Shown here: positions 28,601 through 35,910 of the stretch, one piece after another | Position numbering within the stretch: position 1 is the first letter of the stretch | Layout: each line of letters begins with the position of its first letter | Assembly: GCA_004295245.1 (NCBI GenBank) | Contig: REAR01000058.1 | Coordinates: forward strand, 1-64,000 | Direction: 5' to 3' | Origin: Sphingobacteriales bacterium | GTDB taxonomy: Bacteria; Bacteroidota; Bacteroidia; Chitinophagales; Chitinophagaceae | DNA length: 64,000 bases | Position numbers and translations under genes: made by a program | Notes under the pieces: generated by a model | The model's database searches: none | What the model was told of the DNA's origin: nothing | Seen by the model: the letters and a program-made list of their open reading frames with translations, nothing else

Positions 28601-28757
28601 TAAGGGTAGAGCCTTTAACCAAAACAGTTGCTCCAACCAAAGGTTCGCCGGTTGTCTTATTAGATACATTACCCGACACAGGTCCTTGTGCCTTTACTTG
28701 TTGAAGCAAGCTTACAACAATAATCAAAAGTTTAAACAAAACGATTTTTAGTTTCAT
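25629..28757 (-). CDS. susC: SusC/RagA-type TonB-dependent outer-membrane transporter
   Basis: 1042 residues from the ATG at 28757, which begins the signal peptide (MKLKIVLFKLL...VKAQ); an in-frame upstream codon at 28784 adds nine unlikely residues. Order: carboxypeptidase-regulatory-like domain (about 25-100), a TonB-box-like stretch with the SusC signature DVVVIGYGTQ, plug domain (PTVLIRGIPS, DPVVIIDGSPQ, INVLKDAATTAIYG, GVIVVTTKSG), then a large beta-barrel ending in YSFGIDIKL. It imports oligosaccharides with SusD using TonB energy. It is the first gene of the operon; the 193 bases to the divergent regulator should hold its promoter, but no exact TAnnTTTG box was seen. Confidence 0.96.
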   Translation of the reverse strand: MKLKIVLFKLLIIVVSLLQQVKAQGPVSGNVSNKTTGEPLVGATVLVKGSTLSSITDSKGNFSLENVKKGVVLVISYAGMKPVDFKVVDNALSVNIQLEESTTTTLTDVVVIGYGTQKITKVSGAISTIKSADIEKLRPVRTEDALQGRASGVNVIQNGSPGSKPTVLIRGIPSFSGTDPVVIIDGSPQTLTDFNSINPADIESINVLKDAATTAIYGVKGGNGVIVVTTKSGKKNQKPDIAISANYGIQEVLNTIGVLNATEYAAMINEGSTVSGGNIIFPDLSKLGVGTDWQKEIFKKAPLQSHNITARGGSDKMTYFLSAGYVSQGGIVGGIDKSKYTRGNLTANLSFDLTSRLKFILNTTAVILDSKGVQENSFNSVIGSALNFDPTVPIYNNVPNTAGTFGFSNLLLSEIFNPLTKLENTYNKNIGNKLYGKAEFQYDVLKNLKITTRFGYTKYDGNAKSFTPLIFYGINNTNNTMLADGSAKPGEHNSVSHEKTSNFNYTWESFSNYNFKINTDHNFETILGFSLAKISGNAAGASRQDVPFNSWEFADFTAATGNNNATNSNALSGYYYQYFRRNISYFSRINYDYQEKYLASFTARRDGSYAFGENNKYANFFSGSLGWVVSKEKFFTSEFIDHLKIRSSYGSIGNENVNPQLVRIITGGVNTGYGPTGNSNGYTFGGIFNNGATIGSAANNDLRWEKQLQANAGFDITFFKRKFSISADYFQKEVDGLLFTPSASLYLGTIPIPTANIGATKSSGIDMTVTYNETIVQKLKLNTSITFTKAKNEVTATNSDGTAKIFGGYYFNGQSQSVTVFEKGYTPGYFFGYKTDGLFQTADEVANHATQAGAQPGDIRFVDMNKDGLINAADQTKIGDPFPDFTIGWNLNLEYKNFDFNMFTYASVGNEVYSAYERNANYSNKYRGVLARWTGPGTTNDARNPRYSFTDANSNIRVSDRYVEDGSFIKIKNLQLGYTFPPSTTKKLLSRLRVYAQIRNALTLTKYSGYDPEIAGGILDTGIDRGAYPQARTYSFGIDIKL

Positions 28758-28950
28758 ATAGCAGTTTTTTACTAAAAAAGTCAATCGATATTAGCATTGC
28801 AATTTATAATCTGATTTCTTTCATTCAAAAAAACTACCCACAACATCACTACATCAAAAAATACAACTTGCTGATATTATTTTATTTGTACTACTTCAAT
28901 ACTACATCATCTCTTTTTTGCTACATTCACACAAACATTTAAATGTGTTT

Positions 28951-31854
28951 ATGAGATTGCTCATCTTGTTATATGTACTTTTTCCAATTTCTGTTGTTTG
29001 TCAAAATACAATAGGCCTTCCTGATGTAATTAATTATCCGAAATTAACTTACGGTGCAGGGTTGCAAAACTGGGATATTAAACAAGATAAGAATGGTATC
29101 ATCTATTTGGCAAATAATGAAGGCTTGCTCACATTTGATGGTAGAAACTGGACATTATACCCTTTGCCTAATAAAACAATCGTTAGATCTGTTGAAATAG
29201 GACCTGATGGTAAAATTTATGTGGGGGGACAGGACGAAATGGGGTATTTTATTCCAACTGAAAGCGGTAGTCTGCAATATCATTCCCTGACTCAATTTAT
29301 TCCTGTTGGTGACAAGTCTTTTGGGGATGTATGGGATATCGTTTTTTTCAAAAATAGCATCTACTTCCGCTCTCTTTATAAAATTTACCAGGTTTCTAAT
29401 GAATCAATCCTTGTATTTCCTGCACCAAGTGAATGGTCTTTTTTAGAAAAATGTAATGGCAGTTTGTACGCACATGATTTTAGATCAGGAATAATGGTGT
29501 TTAACAATGCTAAATGGCAACCCTTATATACAAATAATTCACTTCCCAGCAACGATCCTGTTACGGGCATTTTGCCTGTAACAAATACAGAAGCAATAAT
29601 CAGTACATTAAAGAATGGCTTGTTTCTAATGTCTTCTGCGGGTATTTTAAAACTTGAATCTTTCAATAATGCCTTATTTGAAAGCGAAAGAATATATGCA
29701 GCTACCAAAGTAAATAATGATTGGATAGCTCTCGCTACAAACAATAATGGTATTTACATTATTGATACAAAAGGAAACATTATTCAAAAGTTTTCAAGGG
29801 CTGAGGGATTGCAGAATAAAAATGTACTTAGTATTTTTTTAGATAACCAAAGTAATCTGTGGTTAGGGCTAGATAATGGAATTGATATGATTGCTTATAA
29901 CAGCTCTATAAAAAAAATTAACCCTTTTTTTCAGGATGGGGCAGGTTATACAGTACTATTACATGATAATAAGCTTTATGCAGGTACGTCTAATGGATTG
30001 TATAGCGTGCCGCTAAAACCAGCAAACGATTTTAGCTTTAGCCGTGGTGTCTTCTTGCCCGTAAATAATACAAAAGGTCAGGTATGGGGATTGGCCAACA
30101 TTAATAATAAACTCCTTTTGGGCCACCATGAAGGTGCTTTTATTGTTGCTAATAATACAGCTGAAAAAATATTTTCTGACCCTGGTTTTTGGAATTTTAT
30201 TCCTGTATCTCCCACCTTGCCTACAAAGCAGATAATTTCTGGTAGTTATAAAGGACTTATTTTTTTTGATTATATCAATGGTGTTTTCAACAGAACCGGA
30301 GCCCTGCCAAATTTTGTTGAATCATCAAGATTTATTGCCATTGAAAATGATAATACTATTTGGGTATCACATCCATACCATGGCATCTATAAGATTACTA
30401 AAAAAGTAGAGGGGGGCTATACTATTAATTCTTATGATGATAAAAAAGGATTGCCTTCGCCGTTAAATAATCATGTTTTTAAAGTAAGGAATGAAGTTGT
30501 GATTGCTACAGAAAAAGGTGTGTATAAGTACAATAAAGAAAAAGATGATTTTGCGCCAGCAGCTTTTTATTTTAAATTCCTTGCTACAAAGAGCATACGA
30601 TATCTGAAAGAAGATACAGAAGGAAATATTTGGTTTATTAATGAAAAAACACCCGGTGTTGTTGATATGTCTGATAAAGAACCGGCTGTTGTTTTTTTTC
30701 CGGAGCTAACCAATAAATTATTGAGTGGGTTTGAATTTATTTACCCGTTAAATAAGAACAATATTTTTTTAGGAGCTGAGAAAGGCTTTTTTCATATTAA
30801 TTATGAAAAGTATAAAGCAACTCAGCCCAACCTTGCAGTTCAAATAAGAACGGTACGCATAGGAAGTAAAAGTGATAGCCTTCTATTTGGTGGGTACTTT
30901 AGTAGTTTAAATGATAAACAGGTTCAACAACCAAAACAAGTGCCGGAAATTAACCACAATAAGAAAAATATCCGGTTCGATTTTTCGGCTTCCATCTTTG
31001 GGTATCAATCAAATCTTCAATACAGTTACAGACTCAAAGGATTTGATGATAATTGGTCAGATTGGTCTAAAAGAACAGAGAAAGAATACACCAATCTTTC
31101 GGCGGGCAGTTATATATTTCAGGTTAAGCTGCGTAATAATCTAGGTAAAGAATCAGAAATTGCTGAGTATTCATTTAAAATTTTGCCGCCATGGTATTTG
31201 AAATTATGGGCCAAAATATTATATGTATTACTTTTTTTAGGGCTCTTTTTTTTGCTATACCAATGGCAGCAAAAAAAGTTAACGGTACAGCAGTTGCGTT
31301 ATGAAGAGGAACAAAAAAAACTATTATATATACATGAGCTTGAATTAACAAAAACTGAAAGTGAATTGGTATCAGTTAAAAACGAAAAATTAGAAGCCGA
31401 AATTAATTTCAAAAATTCTGAACTCGCCTCATCTGCTATGCATCTTGTAAAAAAAGGGGAGCTGCTGACAAAAATGAAAGCAGAACTTTCTCATATTTTA
31501 AAGGGTGTTGATAATCCAAACGTTATTACAGATCTTAAAAAAATGATTCGATCGTTGAGTGAAGACGATAATATGGATAAAGAATGGGAGAATTTTGCCA
31601 AGCACTTTGATAAAGTACATAGCGACTTTGTGCTGGAGTTAAAAAATACGCACCCCTCAATTACACCAAATGAGGTGAAATTGTGCGCTTATTTGCGCAT
31701 GAATCTTTCAACAAAAGAAATTTCCCAACTCATGAATATTTCAATACGTGGTGTGGAAATTAGTCGCTACCGGTTAAGAAAGAAATTGGGCATTTCTTCA
31801 GAAACAAATCTTTTTAGCTATCTTATTAATCTGCAACCAAAAAAAAATAGTTAA
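28951..31854 (+). CDS. Membrane sensor with beta-propeller, Y_Y_Y domain and LuxR-type HTH
   Basis: 967 residues from the ATG at 28951 (signal peptide MRLLILLYVLFPISVVCQ); a TTG at 28918 is less likely. Residues about 25-680 hold repeated propeller blades (for example GLLTFDGRNW, DNQSNLWLGLDNG, DTEGNIWFINE), followed by a Y_Y_Y domain (about 680-745; YSYRLKGFDDNWSDW), one membrane helix (751-770), a coiled coil and a C-terminal helix-turn-helix (about 900-967; LSTKEISQLMNISIRGVEIS). It resembles the periplasmic half of hybrid two-component PUL sensors, but kinase and receiver domains are missing and the DNA-binding domain is joined directly. It is divergent from susC and probably induces the operon in response to an oligosaccharide (inference). 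Confidence 0.88.
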   Translation: MRLLILLYVLFPISVVCQNTIGLPDVINYPKLTYGAGLQNWDIKQDKNGIIYLANNEGLLTFDGRNWTLYPLPNKTIVRSVEIGPDGKIYVGGQDEMGYFIPTESGSLQYHSLTQFIPVGDKSFGDVWDIVFFKNSIYFRSLYKIYQVSNESILVFPAPSEWSFLEKCNGSLYAHDFRSGIMVFNNAKWQPLYTNNSLPSNDPVTGILPVTNTEAIISTLKNGLFLMSSAGILKLESFNNALFESERIYAATKVNNDWIALATNNNGIYIIDTKGNIIQKFSRAEGLQNKNVLSIFLDNQSNLWLGLDNGIDMIAYNSSIKKINPFFQDGAGYTVLLHDNKLYAGTSNGLYSVPLKPANDFSFSRGVFLPVNNTKGQVWGLANINNKLLLGHHEGAFIVANNTAEKIFSDPGFWNFIPVSPTLPTKQIISGSYKGLIFFDYINGVFNRTGALPNFVESSRFIAIENDNTIWVSHPYHGIYKITKKVEGGYTINSYDDKKGLPSPLNNHVFKVRNEVVIATEKGVYKYNKEKDDFAPAAFYFKFLATKSIRYLKEDTEGNIWFINEKTPGVVDMSDKEPAVVFFPELTNKLLSGFEFIYPLNKNNIFLGAEKGFFHINYEKYKATQPNLAVQIRTVRIGSKSDSLLFGGYFSSLNDKQVQQPKQVPEINHNKKNIRFDFSASIFGYQSNLQYSYRLKGFDDNWSDWSKRTEKEYTNLSAGSYIFQVKLRNNLGKESEIAEYSFKILPPWYLKLWAKILYVLLFLGLFFLLYQWQQKKLTVQQLRYEEEQKKLLYIHELELTKTESELVSVKNEKLEAEINFKNSELASSAMHLVKKGELLTKMKAELSHILKGVDNPNVITDLKKMIRSLSEDDNMDKEWENFAKHFDKVHSDFVLELKNTHPSITPNEVKLCAYLRMNLSTKEISQLMNISIRGVEISRYRLRKKLGISSETNLFSYLINLQPKKNS

Positions 31855-31858
31855 GTAA

Positions 31859-33244
31859 TTACTTTCCGATACAGAATTTACTAAAAATATAATCCAGCTG
31901 GTCTTCATTGGTAATTTCACCGGTAATTTCACCAATATAATGCAGGCACCGTCGTATATCCAGTGCCAGCAAATCGCCGGGTATTTTATTATCCATCGCT
32001 GTTTTAATATCCGTTAATGATAATGCCACTTCTTTCAACGCATGAAAATGGCGGGCATTGGTAACCACAGTAGCTTCATGGGTAACGGTGCCCTGCAATA
32101 CCGTATCTACCAATCGCTCTTTTATTAACTCTGTATGAAGATTAGTTTTGGCAGCTATAAACAAACAGTTTTCAAAGCCGGCAAAGCGCTGGCGGGCGGT
32201 AGTTTCACCTGCCGTGTCAATTTTATTTGCAATTAACAGGTAATGAATATGCAGTTGTTTAAAATTGGCAATAGCTTCCTGCAATTCAGTAGTGGTAGTA
32301 GTGTTTACATCAAATAAATACAACACCACATCAGCTGCCTTCATTTTCTCAATACTTTTTTCTACACCAATACTTTCAATTATATCGGCCGTGTGTTCTC
32401 TTATACCAGCCGTATCAATCAGCCTGAACAAAATGCCATCAATGTTTAATATTTCTTCAATTGTATCGCGGGTGGTGCCTGCAATTTCACTTACAATAGC
32501 ACGGTTCTCATTCAGCAACGTATTTAGTAAAGTAGATTTACCAGCATTTGGCTTACCAATAATTGCCACACTCACTCCATTCTTAATTACATTACCCAAC
32601 TGAAAAGATTGTAACAATTGTTGTGTAACCGCATCCGCTTCTTTAATTAAAGCATACAATTGCGTACGATCTGCAAACTCCACATCTTCCTGACTAAAAT
32701 CCAATTCCAACTCTATCAAAGCAGAAAAACTCAGTAATTGATCTCTCAACGCTTTCAGTGCAGATGAAAAACCACCTTTAATATTTTTTAACGCAGCATT
32801 ACGGCTGGCATGGGTATTACTGGCAATTAAATCTGCCACAGCTTCTGCTTGTGTTAAATCCAGTTTACCTTTTAAAAAAGCTCTTTGTGTAAACTCTCCG
32901 GGTTTAGCCAGGCGGGCACCTTTGTTAATACAGGCATTCACTATTTGCTCTAATACAAACGGAGAGCCGTGCCCCGAAATTTCCACCACATCTTCGCCGG
33001 TATAAGAACGGGGTGCCTTGTATAAAGTCACCACCACTTCATCAATAGCCGTATCGTTTTCTTTTAATACACCCACATGCACGGTGTGCGATGATTGTTG
33101 TTGCAAATCTTTTTTAGGAAACAACACATTGGCCACCCCAATAGCGTTTGCGCCACTAAGCCGTATTACGCCAATAGCCCCAATACCCGGCGGCGTAGCC
33201 AGCGCAACAATTGTATCATCCCAACCCGATAGTTTACCCAGCAT
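31859..33244 (-). CDS. mnmE: tRNA modification GTPase MnmE
   Basis: 461 residues from the ATG at 33244, where homology begins (MLGKLSGWDDTIVALATPPG). A longer frame from 33352 runs into the family A repeat and gives an artefactual N-terminus containing VCDATA. Order: N-terminal folate-binding domain (DxI-ALATPPGxGAIGVIR), helical domain, and the inserted G domain with GKPNAGKST (G1), GTTRDT (G2), DTAG (G3) and NKID (G4). The C-terminus ends in the essential FCIGK motif. With MnmG it modifies U34 of certain tRNAs. It converges on the PUL regulator with only 4 bases between stops, and its upstream region is shared with recG and occupied by a repeat. Confidence 0.97.
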   Translation of the reverse strand: MLGKLSGWDDTIVALATPPGIGAIGVIRLSGANAIGVANVLFPKKDLQQQSSHTVHVGVLKENDTAIDEVVVTLYKAPRSYTGEDVVEISGHGSPFVLEQIVNACINKGARLAKPGEFTQRAFLKGKLDLTQAEAVADLIASNTHASRNAALKNIKGGFSSALKALRDQLLSFSALIELELDFSQEDVEFADRTQLYALIKEADAVTQQLLQSFQLGNVIKNGVSVAIIGKPNAGKSTLLNTLLNENRAIVSEIAGTTRDTIEEILNIDGILFRLIDTAGIREHTADIIESIGVEKSIEKMKAADVVLYLFDVNTTTTTELQEAIANFKQLHIHYLLIANKIDTAGETTARQRFAGFENCLFIAAKTNLHTELIKERLVDTVLQGTVTHEATVVTNARHFHALKEVALSLTDIKTAMDNKIPGDLLALDIRRCLHYIGEITGEITNEDQLDYIFSKFCIGK

Positions 33245-33265
33245 GTATAATTTTTTTAACCGCTG

Positions 33266-33273
33266 CAAAAATA
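33266..33273 (-). promoter_or_regulatory. Possible -7 box for mnmE
   Basis: On the minus strand this reads TATTTTTG, a match to the Bacteroidota -7 consensus TAnnTTTG, 21 bases before the mnmE ATG. The place where a -33 TTG should lie falls inside the outer end of the family A element, and no TTG is there. Confidence 0.35.
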
Positions 33274-33287
33274 GTTTAATTGAGCTG

Positions 33288-33496
33288 GGTAACCAGCATC
33301 GCTTTTTCATGGCAGCAGCCGTTGCGTCGCACACTTGTACTGTTGAATACAAGTCCGCAAGTCCGGGGTTGGAAAGTCCGAAAGAATTTTACACTAACTG
33401 CAATCGTCTTTCAGACTTTCGGTCTTGCCAACTTTCGGACTTAGCGCACAAGTGTGCGACGCAACGGCTGCCGGGCTTTATTAAAATGCTGGCAAC
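33288..33496. repeat. Family A dispersed repeat, complete palindromic element between mnmE and recG
   Basis: The clearest full-length copy, about 209 bases. The left end GGTAACCAGC is at 33288-33297, the left core GTTGCGTCGCACACTTGT at 33321-33338, the right core at 33448-33465 and the right end GCTGGCAAC at 33488-33496. The interior is itself palindromic: TTGGAAAGTCCGAAAG at 33369-33384 pairs with part of 33409-33443, which contains CTTTCGGTCTTGCC and CTTTCGGACTT. The whole element could fold into one long imperfect hairpin. Confidence 0.9.
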
Positions 33497-33504
33497 AAAA
33501 TACA

Positions 33505-35655
33505 TTGGGCACTGTTATATTTGCTGCTACAAAACAGGCAGCCATCAGCAACTATACTTCCATATTAAATAACCCCATAGAATATTTAAAAGGCGTGGGG
33601 CCCCTGCGCGGAGACCTGCTTAAAAAAGAGCTGAATATTTTTACGTTTGCTGATTTGCTCAACCATTTTCCGTATCGGCACCTTGATAAAACAAAAATTA
33701 ATTTGGTAAAAGAAATAAGCCACCAAACAGAATATGCACAGGTGGCAGGCAAATTAATAAGCAAAGAAATTATTGGAGAAAAACGTAGCCGCCGTTTAGT
33801 AGCACAGCTAAAAGACAACACTGGTAGTATTGAATTGGTATGGTTTCAGGGCATTAACTGGGTAGATAAACTGCTGGAAATAGGCGGGCTTTACCTGGCT
33901 TTTGGTAAAACCAGTTTTTTTATGAGCAGCCCGCAGCTAACCCACCCCGAAATAGAAGTATACACCAAAGAAAAAAGCGAGGGCAAAAGTTTTTTAGAAC
34001 CCGTATACCCCACCACAGAAAAACTAAAAGCAAAAGGGCTGGGGGCAAGGCAAATTGGTAAACTTACTTTTGCATTATTTGCTCATATTGAAGAGAGAGA
34101 TCTGGCAGAAAACCTGCCGGCAACTATTGTAGCACAATATAAATTTATGCCGCGCCGGCAAGCGTATTTACAATTGCATTTCCCCTCCGGTGCAGAAAAT
34201 TACCAGCAGGCATTGCAACGTTTAAAGTTTGAAGAATTGTTTATTACCCAGGTGCGTTTAGGGCTGGTGCGCCTGCAACGCCATCGCTACAGCAAGGGTG
34301 TGGTGTTTGAGCAGGTGGGAGATTTGTTTAATAATTTTTATAAAAACCATTTGCCGTTTCAGCTAACCGGCGCACAAAAAAGAGTTTTAAAAGAAATAAG
34401 AAACGATACAGCGCATGGCCGCCAAATGAATAGGCTTTTACAAGGCGATGTGGGTAGTGGTAAAACCATTGTGGCATTATTATGCATGTTGCTGGCAGCA
34501 GATAACGGTTACCAGGCCTGTTTGATGGCACCTACTGAAATATTAGCTACGCAACATTACAAAGGCATTAGCGAATTATTAAAAGAGATGCCGGTTACCG
34601 TACGGTTATTAACCGGCAGTACAAAAAAGAAAGAACGCAATCAATTACTGCAGCAACTACAAGAAGGCAGCCTTCATTTTTTAATAGGCACCCATGCATT
34701 AATAGAAGAAACCGTACAGTTTAAAAACCTGGGGTTTGCAATTGTAGATGAGCAGCATCGTTTTGGAGTAGCACAACGGGCAAGGCTTTGGAAAAAAGCA
34801 ACACCACCACCGCATGTGCTGGTAATGACGGCAACGCCCATACCCCGTACACTGGCCATGACGGCTTACGGAGATTTGGATTACAGCGTAATTGATGAAC
34901 TGCCACCCGGCCGCATACCCATTACCACCGTACATCGGTACGAGCATGCAAGAGCCAGTGTATTAGATTTTGTACGCAGCGAAATTGATAAAGGGCGCCA
35001 GGCATATATCATCTTTCCGTTAATTGAAGAATCGGAGAAACTGGATTATGAAAACCTGATGCGTGGCTATGAAAATGTAAAAGCATTTTTTGCTGAACCA
35101 AAGTATTGGATAAGTATGGTGCATGGCCGGCAGGACGCAGCCACCAAAGAAACCAATATGCAGCGCTTTGTAAAAGGCGATACACAAATAATGGTATCCA
35201 CCACCGTAATAGAAGTAGGCGTAAACGTACCCAATGCCACCGTAATGGTTATAGAAAGTACCGAGAAGTTTGGCCTCTCACAGTTACACCAGTTACGGGG
35301 GCGAGTGGGCCGTGGTGCAGAAAAAAGCTTTTGCATACTGTTAACAGCGCCGCAACCAACCAAAGAAGCAAAAGAACGTATAAATATATTGTGCAGCACC
35401 AACGATGGGTTTAAAGTGGCCGAGAAAGACCTGGAGCTGCGCGGGCCCGGAGAAATAGAAGGCACCCGCCAGAGTGGAGCATTAAATTTTAAACTGGCCA
35501 GCCTGGTGCAAGACAGTCAGTTACTGCAAACCGCTAAAAACACCGCCGAAGTTCTTATCAATGAAGATCCCGAACTAAATTCGGCAGACAATTTGCCCCT
35601 TAAACAATACCTGCAACAACAAAAAGGTAAAACCGCGTGGAGTAAAATTTCTTAA
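33505..35655 (+). CDS. recG: ATP-dependent DNA helicase RecG
   Basis: Up to 716 residues from the TTG at 33505. Homology to RecG starts at about ILNNPIEYLKGVGPLRGDLL (33562 on), and no ATG precedes it in frame. The next upstream candidate, the GTG at 33454, lies inside the repeat element, so the start is unresolved. Order: N-terminal wedge/OB region (FADLLNHFPYRHLD...), helicase domain 1 with Walker A GDVGSGKT and the DEQH box (VDEQHRFG), TATPIPRTLAM, then helicase domain 2 with QLRGRVGRG. RecG remodels stalled replication forks and Holliday junctions. The function is firm; only the start is not. Confidence 0.95.
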   Translation: MGTVIFAATKQAAISNYTSILNNPIEYLKGVGPLRGDLLKKELNIFTFADLLNHFPYRHLDKTKINLVKEISHQTEYAQVAGKLISKEIIGEKRSRRLVAQLKDNTGSIELVWFQGINWVDKLLEIGGLYLAFGKTSFFMSSPQLTHPEIEVYTKEKSEGKSFLEPVYPTTEKLKAKGLGARQIGKLTFALFAHIEERDLAENLPATIVAQYKFMPRRQAYLQLHFPSGAENYQQALQRLKFEELFITQVRLGLVRLQRHRYSKGVVFEQVGDLFNNFYKNHLPFQLTGAQKRVLKEIRNDTAHGRQMNRLLQGDVGSGKTIVALLCMLLAADNGYQACLMAPTEILATQHYKGISELLKEMPVTVRLLTGSTKKKERNQLLQQLQEGSLHFLIGTHALIEETVQFKNLGFAIVDEQHRFGVAQRARLWKKATPPPHVLVMTATPIPRTLAMTAYGDLDYSVIDELPPGRIPITTVHRYEHARASVLDFVRSEIDKGRQAYIIFPLIEESEKLDYENLMRGYENVKAFFAEPKYWISMVHGRQDAATKETNMQRFVKGDTQIMVSTTVIEVGVNVPNATVMVIESTEKFGLSQLHQLRGRVGRGAEKSFCILLTAPQPTKEAKERINILCSTNDGFKVAEKDLELRGPGEIEGTRQSGALNFKLASLVQDSQLLQTAKNTAEVLINEDPELNSADNLPLKQYLQQQKGKTAWSKIS
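33516..33523 (+). promoter_or_regulatory. Possible -7 box near the recG start
   Basis: TATATTTG matches TAnnTTTG exactly. If this is the recG promoter, transcription would start near 33530, beyond the TTG at 33505. Translation would then need a non-standard start (for example ATC at 33544 or ATA at 33562), because no ATG, GTG or TTG lies in frame before 33595. No -33 TTG lies at the usual 19-21 base distance. Confidence 0.25.
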
Positions 35656-35659
35656 TAGG

Positions 35660-35730
35660 GTATGAGCCAAGCGGCAGAACTTTGCGCAGCAGCCGTTGCG
35701 TCGCACACTTCAACTGTTTTGCATGGCTCA
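35660..35730 (+). repeat. Family A dispersed repeat, single half-unit
   Basis: The core GTTGCGTCGCACACTTCA is at 35695-35712, preceded by GCGCAGCAGCC like other copies. There is no partner half-unit. A small inverted repeat, TGAGCCA at 35663-35669 and TGGCTCA at 35724-35730, frames it. It starts a few bases after the recG stop; the remaining gap to 35910 has no other feature I can name. Confidence 0.75.
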
Positions 35731-35910
35731 GCCGGGCAGGTTTTGTAAACAGTATGCATTCCTGTTTGTTTTAAGCATCTGCTTAAAACAACGCTAATAA
35801 GAAAGGGCAGCAATAATGTTAATATTAAAATATTGCCGGCAGAATCATTAACAGATTACAGAACTATATACATATTTGTAAGGAAATAACGTTTTAAAAA
35901 GGTAAATTAG

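Noticed and set aside
33245-33352. Longer MnmE start reading into the repeat
   Set aside because: The extra 36 residues include translated repeat (VCDATA), and MnmE homology begins at the ATG at 33244.
33018-33572. 184-codon plus-strand frame
   Set aside because: Antisense to the start of mnmE and continuing into the repeat; composition is a shadow of the real gene.
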